NCBI RefSeq assembly: GCF_000711725.1
Contig: NZ_JONP01000005.1
Span: 124,001 to 188,000, forward strand
DNA from: Roseomonas aerilata DSM 19363
GTDB lineage: Bacteria; Pseudomonadota; Alphaproteobacteria; Acetobacterales; Acetobacteraceae
DNA length: 64,000 nt
Direction: 5' to 3'
This document shows positions 15,842 through 25,077 of this stretch, in pieces. The stretch's first letter is position 1; each line of letters begins with the position of its first letter. The position numbers and the translations under genes are program-made. Below the pieces are notes generated by a model, which saw only the letters and a list, made by a program, of their open reading frames with translations, had not been told where the DNA came from and made no database searches.

Positions 15842-17262
15842 GGTGCGCGGGTGCCCTCGGGCAGCAGCCAGCCGGTCATGGAGGGATGGGTGAAGACGGC
15901 GCGGGCCGCGGCCATCACCGCATCCGGCGTCACGGCGCGGATCTGGGCCGGCCAGTGCTCCACGGCATCGGCGGGCAGGCCGATGGCCAGTGCGCTGCCC
16001 AGCAGCCGCGGCGCCGCGCCGAGGCCGTCAAGCGAGAGGAAGGCGCCGGCGGTGAGTTGGCGCTGGCTTCGCGCCACCTCCTCCGCGGTCACGCCGGCAT
16101 CGAGCAGGCGGGCGATCTCGTCCTCCACCGCGGCTTCGACCTTGGCTGGCGCGGTGTCGCCGCGCGGCGTCGCGAAGATGCCGAAGGAGGAGGCGCCCAG
16201 CTCGTCGCTATCGTAGCCAGAGCCGGCGCCGACCGCGAGGCCGCCCTCCACCAGGGTGCGGTGCAGGCGGGAGCCCGGGCCGCCGCCCAGCAGGTGCGCC
16301 AGGACCTCCAGCGGCAGGCCGTGCGCGCGGTCCGCCTCGTCGCGGCCCCAGGTCTGGGTGGGGGCGATCCAGGCGCGGAGCATCTGCGCCTCCCGCACGC
16401 CGGGGTCGTTGCGCACCAGCCGGCCCTCGAGTGGGGCGGGCGGCGGATTGGCACGGCGGCGCGGGGTGGCGGGCGCGCCCTCGGCGCCCGCGTACTCGCT
16501 CTCCACCACGCGGCGCAGCGCCTCCTCGTCCACGGCACCGGCGACCACCAGCACGGCGTTTGCGGGCGTGTACCAGCGGCGGTGGAACTCCAGCATGTCG
16601 TCGCGGGTGAGGGCGCGGATCTCCTCCTCCCAGCCGATGATCGGGCGGCCGCGCCAGTGCTGGCGGCCCCACATGGCGGCGTCGAAGGCCTCACGGAACC
16701 GGGCGCGGGGGGAGCTGTCGGTGCGCTGGCGCCGCTCCTCCAGCACCACCGCGCGCTCGGGCTCCACCGTCGCCTCGGGGTAGAGGGGCGCGCGGAGGCG
16801 ATCGGCCTCCATAGAGGCGACGAGGGCGAGGCGCGTGGCCTCCACCGTCTGGTGATAGGCGGTCACGTCGCGCGAGGTGAAGGCGTTGTCCTGGCCGCCC
16901 TCCCGCGCGACGCGGCGGGAGAACTCGCCGTCCGCTACGTGCGCGCTGCCCTTGAACATCATGTGCTCGAGGAAATGGGCGAGGCCGGACTTGCCCGCGG
17001 GGTCATCCCCCGCGCCGACGCCGTAGAAGAGGTAGTGCGCGACCACCGGCGCCCCGCGGGTGCGGACATGCGCGACGCGCAGCCCGTTCGGGAGCGTCCA
17101 GAGACGGGCACCGAAGAGCGGGCGGTCGGCGGGAATGGGGGCCGGGGCGGGCAGGGCCGCCGCGGCAGGGGTCTGGGCCGGAGCGCGGCTTGCGAGGGCG
17201 GCCTGCGCAGCGGCTGCGGTGGCCAGCGCGGCACGACGGGTCAGAGGGAGCATTCCTGGCAT
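15838..17262 (-). CDS. M16 family zinc metallopeptidase, catalytic subunit
   Basis: 474-aa protease. The signal peptide has LTRRAALATAAAAQAALASR with twin arginines, so it is exported. The catalytic motif HFLEH occurs in SGLAHFLEHMMFKGSAHV (about residues 93-110), with the downstream glutamate region ERAVVLEERRQRTDS. The C-terminal half carries GGGPGSRLHRTLVEGGLAVG. Family members degrade small peptides or process leader peptides. The start is ambiguous between MPGM (17262) and MLPL (17253). It is coupled by ATGA to the zinc-less paralogue downstream and follows the DUF3035 lipoprotein gene on the same strand. Confidence 0.88.
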   Translation of the reverse strand: MPGMLPLTRRAALATAAAAQAALASRAPAQTPAAAALPAPAPIPADRPLFGARLWTLPNGLRVAHVRTRGAPVVAHYLFYGVGAGDDPAGKSGLAHFLEHMMFKGSAHVADGEFSRRVAREGGQDNAFTSRDVTAYHQTVEATRLALVASMEADRLRAPLYPEATVEPERAVVLEERRQRTDSSPRARFREAFDAAMWGRQHWRGRPIIGWEEEIRALTRDDMLEFHRRWYTPANAVLVVAGAVDEEALRRVVESEYAGAEGAPATPRRRANPPPAPLEGRLVRNDPGVREAQMLRAWIAPTQTWGRDEADRAHGLPLEVLAHLLGGGPGSRLHRTLVEGGLAVGAGSGYDSDELGASSFGIFATPRGDTAPAKVEAAVEDEIARLLDAGVTAEEVARSQRQLTAGAFLSLDGLGAAPRLLGSALAIGLPADAVEHWPAQIRAVTPDAVMAAARAVFTHPSMTGWLLPEGTRAP

Positions 17263-17289
17263 GTGGGGGTTGGCGGCGCTGGCGGGAGT

Positions 17290-17319
17290 GGCCGGGGCGC
17301 GTGAAAAAAGGCCCCGGCC
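17290..17319 (-). terminator. Stem-loop after the DUF3035 lipoprotein gene
   Basis: GGCCGGGGC (17290-17298) and GCCCCGGCC (17311-17319) are perfect 9-bp arms around a 12-nt loop. On the reverse strand the loop holds TTTTTT. A smaller inner palindrome GGCCGGGGCC immediately before the T-run could be the true terminator stem. It sits seven bases past the stop at 17327. Confidence 0.5.
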
Positions 17320-17326
17320 GCCCGTA

Positions 17327-17887
17327 TCAGAGCAGCCCGTCCAGGATGCCGCGCTGGCGGCGCTGGATGATCGGCGTGTCGCCTTCCTCCGGGGAACGGC
17401 CGAGGGCCGAGTTCTCCCGCAGGCGCTGCGCCTCCTTCTGGGGGTCGAGGACGGTGCCGGGGCGCGGCGCGTCCTGCCAGAACATGAGGCGCTCCACCAC
17501 ATTCTGCTGCGGGCGGTCGAGCCGGAGGCTCTCCTCGTCCACCTGGCGGCGGATGTTGTTGCCCGCCTGGTTGCCGGCGGCGCGGGAGGCCTGGGCGACC
17601 AGCGCGGACTCGGCGCCGGAGGGGCGGTCCTGGCGGCCCCCGCCGGTGATGGTGGCGGGGGCGAGCGTCGTCTCGCCGCGCTCCCTCGCCGACATTTCCT
17701 GCGGGCGCTGGGCGCCAGGGCGCGGCGGCGGCAGGTCGCCGATGCTGGGGGGAATGGAGAGGGGCGCGCGCGTGACGACCTGGAACTCGTCCGGGGCGTC
17801 GCGCGTGAGGCCGAGCGTGCGGGCCGTGTCGCCGCCACAGGCGGCCAGCAGCAGCAGCGGGGCCAGGAGGAGGGGTCTGGGGTTCAT
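17327..17887 (-). CDS. DUF3035-type lipoprotein
   Basis: 186-aa outer-membrane-directed lipoprotein. The signal MNPRPLLLAPLLLLAACGG ends in the lipobox LAAC, with Cys17 as the lipidated residue. The rest is hydrophilic, with APDEFQVVTRAPLSIPPSIGDLPPPRPG, the defining segment of the DUF3035 family, which is confined mainly to alphaproteobacteria. Gene order lspA, DUF3035, M16, M16 on one strand is seen elsewhere in this class by my recollection, and the neighbouring lspA would process this very lipoprotein. A role in outer-membrane assembly is possible but not shown by the sequence. Confidence 0.82.
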   Translation of the reverse strand: MNPRPLLLAPLLLLAACGGDTARTLGLTRDAPDEFQVVTRAPLSIPPSIGDLPPPRPGAQRPQEMSARERGETTLAPATITGGGRQDRPSGAESALVAQASRAAGNQAGNNIRRQVDEESLRLDRPQQNVVERLMFWQDAPRPGTVLDPQKEAQRLRENSALGRSPEEGDTPIIQRRQRGILDGLL

Positions 17888-17949
17888 GGCATCCGCCTTC
17901 TAGCAGGACAGGGCGGGCCGCGGGAACAGGGTGGCCGGAGCCCGTTCCG

Positions 17950-18465
17950 TCAGGCGGCCTTGCCGGGTGTCTCCGGGGTGGCGGGGCGGCCGGTCAGGGC
18001 CTCAATCAGCAGCACGGCGACGCCGAGCACGATGGCCGCGTCCGCCACGTTGAAGACGTACCAGTGCCAGCCCCAGCCATGGGCGTCGAGGAAATCCACC
18101 ACGCCGCCGAAGCGCAGCCGGTCGATGACGTTGCCGACCGCGCCGCCCACGATGGCGCCGAGGGCGAGCGCCGTGCGGCGCGTCTCGGCATGGGCCATCC
18201 AGCGGATGAGGAAGGCGGCGATGGCGGCCGCCAGTGCCGCCAGTGCCCAGCTGTGCCAGGGCGCGCTGCCCGAGAGGAGGCCGAAGGTGACGCCGCGGTT
18301 CCAGACCATGGTCAGGTTCATGCCGACCGGCCCGGCGGTGAACAACTCCACGCTGCGGCGGGTGGGGAGGTCGAAGACCTCCAGGATCCACCACTTGCTC
18401 GCCTGATCGGCAATCAGGATGACGAGGGCGAGCAGCAGCCCCCGCCGCAGGTTGAGTGCGGCCAT
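17950..18465 (-). CDS. lspA: Lipoprotein signal peptidase (signal peptidase II)
   Basis: 171-aa inner-membrane aspartyl protease that cleaves the signal peptides of lipidated prolipoproteins. Four membrane segments are visible. The catalytic aspartates lie in GNVIDRLRFGGVVDF and in YVFNVADAAIVLG, both canonical, and MVWNRGVTFGLL matches the conserved NxGxAF region. The ATG at 18465 overlaps the ileS stop by one base (TGATG), the usual ileS-lspA pairing, so the two are co-translated. The alternative longer frame upstream only runs through ileS. Confidence 0.95.
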   Translation of the reverse strand: MAALNLRRGLLLALVILIADQASKWWILEVFDLPTRRSVELFTAGPVGMNLTMVWNRGVTFGLLSGSAPWHSWALAALAAAIAAFLIRWMAHAETRRTALALGAIVGGAVGNVIDRLRFGGVVDFLDAHGWGWHWYVFNVADAAIVLGVAVLLIEALTGRPATPETPGKAA

Positions 18466-21293
18466 CAGGTAACCGCCCCGTCGCAGCGCAGGCAGAGGGT
18501 GGGATGGGCGGCGCTGCGACCGACTTCCGGCAGGACGCGCCAGCAGCGGTCGCACTTGGTGCCGGGGGCGGGGGCGAAGCGCACGGCGGTCTCGCCCTCG
18601 GTCTCCACGCCCTCGCCCTCCGGCGGGGTGCCGCGGAGGGTGAGGTCGGAGGTGATGCAGAGCTCGGCCCAGGGCAGGTCCGCGAGATCGGCCCCGGCGG
18701 CGCCCAGGAAGAGCTCGGGCGCGGCCTGGAGGGAGCTGCCGATGGTGCCGGCCGCCCGCGCCTTCTCCAGCGCGCCCGTGACGAGGCTGCGCACGGCGCG
18801 CACGCGGGCCCAGCGATCAGCCAGGGCGTCGTCGCGCCACTCCGCGGGCACGTCGAAGAAGGTCTGCATGTGCACGCTGTCCGCCGCTTCGCCGAAGCGG
18901 GCGAGCCAGGCTTCCTCCGCCGTGAAGACCAGCACGGGCGCGAGCCAGGTGCAGAGGCAGCGGTGCAGCACGTCGATCACCGTGCGCGCGGCGCGCCGGC
19001 GCGGATCGTCCGCGCGGTCGCAGTAGAGGCTGTCCTTGCGAATGTCGAAGAGGAAGGCCGAGAGGTCGGAGGCGCAGAAGTTGTGGATCTCCGGCATCAC
19101 GCCCGACCAGTCGTAGTCGGCGGCGGCGCGGCGGAGGCGGGCGTCGATGGTGGCGACGCGGTGCAGGATGTAGCGCTCCAGCTCCGGTAGCTCGGCGTAA
19201 TCGACGCGCTCCTCCTCGGTGAAGCCGTCGAGGTTGCCGAGCAGCCAGCGCAGGGTGTTGCGGATGCGCCGGTACAGCTCCGCCTGCTGGCCGAGAATGG
19301 TCTTGCCGATCCGCAGGTCGTCCGCGAAGTCGGAATTCATCACCCAGAGGCGCAGGATATCGGCGCCGTAGTCCTTCATCACCTCCTGCGGGGCGGTGAC
19401 GTTGCCGAGCGACTTCGACATCTTCCGCCCGGACTCATCCAGAACGAAGCCATGCGTCAGGATCGCCTTGAAAGGCGCCATGTCCCGCGTGCCGATGGAT
19501 TCCAGCAGCGAGGAGTGGAACCAGCCGCGGTGCTGGTCCGTGCCCTCGAGGTAAAGGTCGGCGGGGAAGGGCAGGCCGTGGTCGGGCAGGGCAAAGGCGT
19601 GGGTCGAGCCGCTCTCGAACCACACGTCCACGATGTCCATCACCTGCTCGTAGTCGTCGGGGTTGCGCTCGTTCCCGAGGAAGCGCGCGGCGGCGCCGGG
19701 CTTGTACCAGGCATCGGCCCCTTCCTCGCGGAAGGCGGCGAGGATGCGCTCCATCACGTTGTGGTCGCGCAGCGGCTCGCCGCTCCGCTTCTCGACGAAG
19801 ACCGCGATCGGCACGCCCCAGGCCCGCTGGCGGGAGATGCACCAGTCCGGCCGCGCGGCGACCATGGAGCCGATGCGGTTACGCCCCTGGTCGGGCACGA
19901 AATGCGTGTTGGCGATCGCCTCCAGCGCCTTCGTGCGGATCTGGTTGTCATCGTCCATGGCGATGAACCATTGGGGCGTCGCGCGGAAGATCACCGGCTT
20001 CTTGCTGCGCCAGGAATGCGGGTAGCTGTGGCGCAGGCTGCCCTTGGCGGCCAGCGTGCCCATCGTCTCCAGCGCGGCCCAGACGGCGTCCTGCGCCTTG
20101 AAGACGTGGATGCCCGTGAAGCCCGCGGCCTGGACGGTGTAGGTGCCGTCGTCGCCGACCATCTCGGGCACGGGCAGGCCGTTGGCGCGGCCGAGGGCGA
20201 AGTCGTCCTCGCCGTGGCTGGGGGCGATGTGGACGAAGCCCGTGCCGGCCTCGGCCGTCACGAAGTCGCCGGCCAGCAGCGGCACATCGTGGTCGTAGGC
20301 GCCCTCGCCGGGCGCCCAGCCGCGCAGCGGGTGCGCGAGGATGGTGCCGGCCAGTTCGACCCCCTTGAACACGCGCTTCAGCGAGTGCGCTGCAAGCCCC
20401 GCCTCCTTCTCGAAGGCGGGCAGGAGGGGGAGGGCGATCAGCAGGTCGTCGCCGGTGGCCAGCAGCGAGCCCTCGGCGATGCCATCCACATGCACCAGCG
20501 CGTAGTCGATCTCCTCGCCATAGGCGACGGCGCGGTTAGCGGGGATGGTCCAGGGCGTGGTGGTCCAGATCACCACCCGCGCGCCCGCAAGCTCCGGCAG
20601 GGAGGGCTTCACCACCGGGAAGGCGGCGTGCAGCGTCGGGCTAGTGACGTCGTGGTACTCGATCTCGGCATCCGCCAGCGCGGTCTTCTCGACCGGGCTC
20701 CACATCACCGGGCGCAGGCCGCGGTAGAGCGAGCCGTTCATCAGGAAGCGCCCGATCTCCTCGGCGATCACCGCCTCGGAGGTGAAGTCCATGGTGGCGT
20801 AGCGCCCCTCCCAGTCGCCGAGCACGCCCAGGCGCTGGAACTCGGCGGACTGGATGCCCAGCCAGTGGCGGGCGTATTCCCGGCATTCCGAGCGGAACTC
20901 GAGGACGGGGACGCTGTCCTTGTCCCGCTTCTTCGCGCGGTACTCCTCCTCGACCTTCCACTCGATGGGCAGGCCGTGGCAGTCCCAGCCGGGAACGTAG
21001 TCGGCATCCTTGCCCGACATCTGGGCGGCGCGGTTGATCACGTCCTTTAGGATCTTGTTCAGGGCGTGGCCGATATGCAGCGGGCCGTTCGCGTAGGGCG
21101 GGCCGTCGTGCAGCACGAACTTCGTCAGCCCGCGGGAACGCTCCCGGAGCTGCCCGCGCAGGTCCTGCGCCTTCCAGCGGGCGAGCGTCGCGGGCTCGCG
21201 CTTCGGCAGGTCCCCGCGCATGGGGAAGGGGGTCTTCGGCAGGAAGACGGTGCCGCGGTAGTCGCGAGCGGTTTCGGCGGGGGCGTCGGTCAT
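18465..21293 (-). CDS. ileS: Isoleucyl-tRNA synthetase
   Basis: 942-aa class I aminoacyl-tRNA synthetase that charges tRNA-Ile and edits valine. The HIGH motif is GPLHIGHALNKILKD, the KMSKS motif is ESGRKMSKSLGNVTAP, and the editing CP1 insertion includes VIWTTTPWTIPANRAVAYG. The C-terminal zinc ribbon is CDRCWRVLPEVG with LCLRCDGAV. Length matches the bacterial family. It precedes lspA and is divergent from the Na+/H+ antiporter. The upstream 273-bp gap has a GC-rich inverted repeat (CTCGGG 21308-21313 with CCCGAG 21323-21328) in the leader; no T-box-like features are recognisable. Confidence 0.97.
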   Translation of the reverse strand: MTDAPAETARDYRGTVFLPKTPFPMRGDLPKREPATLARWKAQDLRGQLRERSRGLTKFVLHDGPPYANGPLHIGHALNKILKDVINRAAQMSGKDADYVPGWDCHGLPIEWKVEEEYRAKKRDKDSVPVLEFRSECREYARHWLGIQSAEFQRLGVLGDWEGRYATMDFTSEAVIAEEIGRFLMNGSLYRGLRPVMWSPVEKTALADAEIEYHDVTSPTLHAAFPVVKPSLPELAGARVVIWTTTPWTIPANRAVAYGEEIDYALVHVDGIAEGSLLATGDDLLIALPLLPAFEKEAGLAAHSLKRVFKGVELAGTILAHPLRGWAPGEGAYDHDVPLLAGDFVTAEAGTGFVHIAPSHGEDDFALGRANGLPVPEMVGDDGTYTVQAAGFTGIHVFKAQDAVWAALETMGTLAAKGSLRHSYPHSWRSKKPVIFRATPQWFIAMDDDNQIRTKALEAIANTHFVPDQGRNRIGSMVAARPDWCISRQRAWGVPIAVFVEKRSGEPLRDHNVMERILAAFREEGADAWYKPGAAARFLGNERNPDDYEQVMDIVDVWFESGSTHAFALPDHGLPFPADLYLEGTDQHRGWFHSSLLESIGTRDMAPFKAILTHGFVLDESGRKMSKSLGNVTAPQEVMKDYGADILRLWVMNSDFADDLRIGKTILGQQAELYRRIRNTLRWLLGNLDGFTEEERVDYAELPELERYILHRVATIDARLRRAAADYDWSGVMPEIHNFCASDLSAFLFDIRKDSLYCDRADDPRRRAARTVIDVLHRCLCTWLAPVLVFTAEEAWLARFGEAADSVHMQTFFDVPAEWRDDALADRWARVRAVRSLVTGALEKARAAGTIGSSLQAAPELFLGAAGADLADLPWAELCITSDLTLRGTPPEGEGVETEGETAVRFAPAPGTKCDRCWRVLPEVGRSAAHPTLCLRCDGAVT

Positions 21294-21566
21294 GGGTGGT
21301 CCGGGGTCTCGGGCCGCGCGGCCCCGAGGCAGGGGGCGCGGCGAAGGGGCGGGCGCGGCGGTCTTTTCCCGGCCCTCAGACGAGGACCGGGCCGGGAATT
21401 CGCGCGCGGGGCGGCCGGAAGAGCATGGGCGCCATATGCGGAGGGGGCGGGGCGGGGGTCAAGCGAGCGGTGCGAAACCCAGCCCTGCCCTCCCCGGCGG
21501 GCCGTGCCAGGATCGCAACGGCGTGGCCCCTTCTGCACGGGGCCGCAGACCCCTTAGGCTGCCCCC
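21294..21566. promoter_or_regulatory. Divergent intergenic region, ileS / Na+/H+ antiporter
   Basis: A 273-bp GC-rich gap between two divergent starts. It holds an imperfect palindrome at 21308-21328 in the ileS leader and otherwise nothing I can recognise: no tRNA, no small gene with a plausible ribosome site, no repeat-element hairpins. Promoters for both genes must lie here. Confidence 0.4.
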
Positions 21567-23114
21567 ATGGAGTTGTTCGAGACGATCATCGCCCTGCTGC
21601 TGGCGGCGGCCCTGCTCTCCACCCTGGCCGAGCGGATCGCGGTGCCCTATCCGGCGCTGCTGGCGCTCGCCGGCACCGCCGCGGCCTTCATCCCGGGGGT
21701 GCCGGTCGTCACCCCGGACCCGGCGCTGGCCCTCGCGCTCTTCGTGGCCCCGGTGCTGCTCGACGCCGCCTTCGACGCCTCCCCGCGCGACCTCCGGGAC
21801 AACCTCGTGCCCGTCGCGACCCTGGCGCTGGTGGCCGTGGGGGTCACGGTGGCGATCGTCGCGGTGGTGGCGCGGCTGTGCCTGCCGGAGATGCCGCTGG
21901 CCGCGGCCGTGGCCCTGGGCGCCATCGTCGCGCCGCCCGACGCCTCCGCCGCGACGGCCGTGCTCCGGCGCCTTCGCCCGCCGCACCGCCTCCTGGTGAT
22001 CCTGGAGGGGGAGAGCCTGTTCAACGATGCCAGCGCGCTGCTGATCTACCGCATGGCGCTCGCGGCGGCGGCGGCCGGCAGCTTTTCGGTGCTCGATGCC
22101 GGGTCGGTGCTGCTGCTGACCGCGGGCGGCGGGGCGCTGTTCGGCTGGGCGGTGGCGCGGCTGCACCTCGCCTGGGTGGACGGGATGTTCCGGGACATCC
22201 CCATCAACACCCTCGTGCAGTTCCTTGGCACCTTCGGCGTCTGGCTGGTGGCGGAGGCGCTGCACCTCTCGGCCATCATCAGCGTCGTCGTCTTCGGGAT
22301 GACGCTTGCTCGCCATGCCCCGCGGCGGATCGGCGCGCGGCGGCGCATCGCCTCCTACGCGGTGTGGGATGTGGCGGTCTTCGTGCTGAATGCCCTCGCC
22401 TTCCTCCTCATCGGCTTGCAGATGCGCGCCATCGTCGCGCGGCTGGACGGCGCCTGGGAGGGGGTGGTCCTCCTGGCCGCGGCCACCTGCGCGGCGGTGG
22501 TGCTGACCCGGCTCGCCTGGGTGATGGCCTTCAACACCGTCGCGCGCTGGGCCGCGGCGTGCTTTGGTCCGCGTGTGCGGGGAGGCAGGGCCATGCCGCA
22601 GCCCAGCCGGGAAGGGGGGCTGGTCATCGCCTGGTCGGGCATGCGCGGGATCGTCACCCTCGCGGCGGCGCTCGCCTTGCCAGAGAGCCTGCCCTACCGC
22701 GACGCCATCGTCTTCGCCTCGGTCTGCGTGGTGCTCGTTACCCTTGGGCTGCAGGGCACCACTCTCGGGCCGCTGCTGCGCCGCCTCGGTCTGTCGGACG
22801 ACGGCACGGTGGGGGCGGAAGTGGTCCGCGCCCGGACCGGGACGGCCGAGGCCGCGATCCGCGCCCTGGAGGGGGAGCCGCCCTCCCCGGGGCGAGACAC
22901 GTTGCTGCGGGAACTCGCCGCGCGCGCCGCCCTCGGCGAGGCGCCGCCCGTCGATACCACCGCCCGCCTCCAATGCCGCGCCGTGGACGCCGCCCGCGAT
23001 GCGCCGGAGGCGCTGCGCCGGGACGGGACGATCGGCGACGACGCCTTCCACGCCGTGGAGGAGGAGCTGGACCTGATGGAGCTGGCGGCCGATCCGCGCC
23101 TGCGGCCGGGCTGA
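21567..23114 (+). CDS. Na+/H+ antiporter, CPA1 family (NhaP/YjcE-like)
   Basis: 515-aa inner-membrane cation/proton antiporter. About twelve hydrophobic segments fill the first 400 residues. The transport core is visible as GAIVAPPDASAATAVLRRL and ILEGESLFNDASALLIYRM, with the membrane Asp pair expected of this family, and MRGIVTLAAALALPES near the end of the membrane domain. A cytoplasmic tail of about 110 residues follows, rich in Glu and Arg, typical of the longer CPA1 proteins. It is monocistronic and converges on the DUF3297 gene with a 13-bp gap. Its likely role is pH and salt homeostasis. Confidence 0.92.
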   Translation: MELFETIIALLLAAALLSTLAERIAVPYPALLALAGTAAAFIPGVPVVTPDPALALALFVAPVLLDAAFDASPRDLRDNLVPVATLALVAVGVTVAIVAVVARLCLPEMPLAAAVALGAIVAPPDASAATAVLRRLRPPHRLLVILEGESLFNDASALLIYRMALAAAAAGSFSVLDAGSVLLLTAGGGALFGWAVARLHLAWVDGMFRDIPINTLVQFLGTFGVWLVAEALHLSAIISVVVFGMTLARHAPRRIGARRRIASYAVWDVAVFVLNALAFLLIGLQMRAIVARLDGAWEGVVLLAAATCAAVVLTRLAWVMAFNTVARWAAACFGPRVRGGRAMPQPSREGGLVIAWSGMRGIVTLAAALALPESLPYRDAIVFASVCVVLVTLGLQGTTLGPLLRRLGLSDDGTVGAEVVRARTGTAEAAIRALEGEPPSPGRDTLLRELAARAALGEAPPVDTTARLQCRAVDAARDAPEALRRDGTIGDDAFHAVEEELDLMELAADPRLRPG

Positions 23115-23122
23115 GGCCCGGC
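23105..23122. terminator. Stem-loop with the antiporter stop codon in its loop
   Basis: GCCGGGC (23105-23111) and GCCCGGC (23116-23122) pair perfectly around a TGAG loop that contains the stop TGA (23112-23114). The converging gene stops at 23128. No T-run follows. Confidence 0.5.
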
Positions 23123-23127
23123 TTCGG

Positions 23128-23406
23128 TCAGGCTTCGGAGCCGGCCTCGGAATCCGCCTCTGGCGCCGCGGCGTCGCGCAGATAGGGCTCCACCTTGCCC
23201 TGCAGCTTCATCGTCATCGGCTTGCCGAAGCGGTCCACCGCCTTGCCGACCGAGAGCCGCACCCAGCCCTCGCTGACGCAGTACTCCTCCACGTTGTTCT
23301 TCTCGACGCCCTTGAAGCGGATGCCGACCCCGCGCTCGAGCAGCTCGGCGTTGAAGAAGGGACTCTTCGGGTCGGTAGAGAGGCGGTCGGGCAGGGTATC
23401 GGTCAT
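23128..23406 (-). CDS. DUF3297 family protein
   Basis: 92-aa small soluble protein. The pattern DRLSTDPKSPFFNAELLERG, then GIRFKGVEKNNVEEYCVSEGW and LQGKVEPYL, defines the DUF3297 family, known mostly in alpha- and gammaproteobacteria with no assigned function. The Asp/Glu-rich tail EADSEAGSEA is peculiar to this copy. The ATG at 23406 gives the family's normal start; the open frame upstream has no support. It lies 96 bp downstream of the capsule glycosyltransferase stop and converges on the antiporter gene. Confidence 0.88.
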   Translation of the reverse strand: MTDTLPDRLSTDPKSPFFNAELLERGVGIRFKGVEKNNVEEYCVSEGWVRLSVGKAVDRFGKPMTMKLQGKVEPYLRDAAAPEADSEAGSEA

Positions 23407-23502
23407 GAGGAGGCTTTCGGGTGGCCGGACAGGAGGTGCCTGGGCGGGCGGTGTTAGCGAAGGCGAGGCCCGGAGTCCAAGCCCGGGCTCCAACCGCCCC
23501 GC

Positions 23503-24891
23503 TCAGCCCGCCTCGAGATCGGGCTCGGCAGGCTGCGGCGCCGGCTCGGGCGTGCCGGGCTCCAGCGGCACGCCGAGCCGGCCGTAGAGCTCGGCCAAGC
23601 GCCGCTCGTAGGCGGCCGCGCTGAAAACCGCGGCGCGGCGCCGGCCGGCCCAGGAGAGATGGCCGCGCAGCTCCTCGTCCGCGTCCAGCGCGCGGATGCC
23701 CTCGGTCATGGCGCGCACGTCGTAGGGGTCAACCCGCACCGCCGCATCCCCGACCACCTCGGGCATGGAGGAGGTGTTGGAGGTCAGCACGGGCGTGCCG
23801 AGGCTCATCGCCTCCAGCACCGGCAGGCCGAAGCCCTCGTAGAGGGAGGGGAAGAGCACCGCACGCGCCCCGCGGATAAGGCTGACCAGCAGGCGGAAGG
23901 GCACGTAGTCCAGCAGCACGACGCGGCGGCGGGTGACGCGGCGGCCGTTCTCCTCGACGGAGAAGCTCATGTTGATGTGCTCGTCGAAGAGGAACTTCAG
24001 CTCCTGGTCGCTCTTCCAGGCCTGCTTGCCGACGAGGATGAGCTGCTTGTCGGAGCCGGAAGCGAGGAAGGCCTCGATGAGGCGGCCGACATTCTTCTTC
24101 GGCTCGATGGCGCCGAAGAACATGAAGTAGTTGCCCCATTCGAGCCCGAAGGAGCCCGCCACCTCGTCCCGCGCGAGCGCCTCGGGCTTGTTCGCCAGCC
24201 CCGGCGGCAGCTCGACGGACTGGTAGGTGTTGGTGACCTTCTCCGGATCGGCGCCGAGGAGGTTGATGATGTCCCGCCGCGAGGTCTCGCTGACGGTGAC
24301 GATGTGGTCCGCGCTTTCGAGAAGCTGCGTGCAGAGACGCAGGTAGCGGCGCTTGTGGTCGAGCGTGGTGAAGGGCAGGCGCAGCGGCACGAGGTCGTGC
24401 ATCGTGTAGATGTTCCGCGCGCCGCGCAGGCGGAGCGGCAGCGGATAGGTCCAGTGCATCACCGCCGGCGCCGGGGAGGGCGAGGGCAGCGGGATGACGC
24501 GCTTCCGCAGCTTGTAGTTGTTGTGGGACCTCGTGAAGATGTCCTCGAGGTTCCACAGCCGGTCGAAATGCGGCAGGCGGTTCGCGAAGCCGTTGATCAC
24601 CACCTGGCCGGTGACGGGGATCTCCACCAGCTTTTCCGCCATGCCGGTGAGGAGCATGCGCCGGAGGCGGCGGAAGCCGGTCGTCTCGACCAGGCGCTGC
24701 GCGGGATCGTCGAAGAAGGCGACCTCGCGCATGAGCGGCCTGAGCTTCGCGCTGACGGCGCGGCCGTAGAGCACCTCCACCTGCGCGCCCATGCCGCCCA
24801 GCCGGTAGGAGAGGTTGCGGGCATAGGTGGAGACCCCGGTTCCCTGCTCGAGGGCGAGGTTGAAGCCATCGATCATGATCCTGGGGCGCAT
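23503..24891 (-). CDS. Family 4-type glycosyltransferase of the capsule locus
   Basis: 462-aa GT-B glycosyltransferase. The C-terminal donor domain has [17 protein letters not shown] and the retaining-enzyme signature [17 protein letters not shown], with Glu pair about seven residues apart, followed by [12 protein letters not shown]. The N-terminal acceptor domain starts [20 protein letters not shown], where the Gly-rich loop lies. The last 20 residues are a Pro/Glu tail. It is divergent from a larger glycosyltransferase and both flank the capsule export genes, so it likely adds a sugar to the exported polysaccharide repeat unit. Donor sugar unknown. Confidence 0.9.
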   Translation of the reverse strand: MRPRIMIDGFNLALEQGTGVSTYARNLSYRLGGMGAQVEVLYGRAVSAKLRPLMREVAFFDDPAQRLVETTGFRRLRRMLLTGMAEKLVEIPVTGQVVINGFANRLPHFDRLWNLEDIFTRSHNNYKLRKRVIPLPSPSPAPAVMHWTYPLPLRLRGARNIYTMHDLVPLRLPFTTLDHKRRYLRLCTQLLESADHIVTVSETSRRDIINLLGADPEKVTNTYQSVELPPGLANKPEALARDEVAGSFGLEWGNYFMFFGAIEPKKNVGRLIEAFLASGSDKQLILVGKQAWKSDQELKFLFDEHINMSFSVEENGRRVTRRRVVLLDYVPFRLLVSLIRGARAVLFPSLYEGFGLPVLEAMSLGTPVLTSNTSSMPEVVGDAAVRVDPYDVRAMTEGIRALDADEELRGHLSWAGRRRAAVFSAAAYERRLAELYGRLGVPLEPGTPEPAPQPAEPDLEAG

Positions 24892-25077
24892 GGGCGGAGC
24901 TTAGCAAGGTTCCGCCCCGGGAAAAATCCGCGGCCCCTACGGCCTGCGCGCGCGGGTTGCGCCGCCGGCACTGGCTTCGCGCACTGCGTCGCGGCATGGT
25001 CGGTGTGCGGCGCGGCAGGTCGGCGCTCGGCAAGGCTGGGGAAGGGGCGCTCGGTGCCGGACGAGGGATGGGGCGGG

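Noticed and set aside
21296-23185. 629-residue rightward frame over the antiporter
   Set aside because: It is a different frame of the antiporter gene with Arg/Gly/Ala bias; the 515-residue frame has clear membrane segments and motifs.
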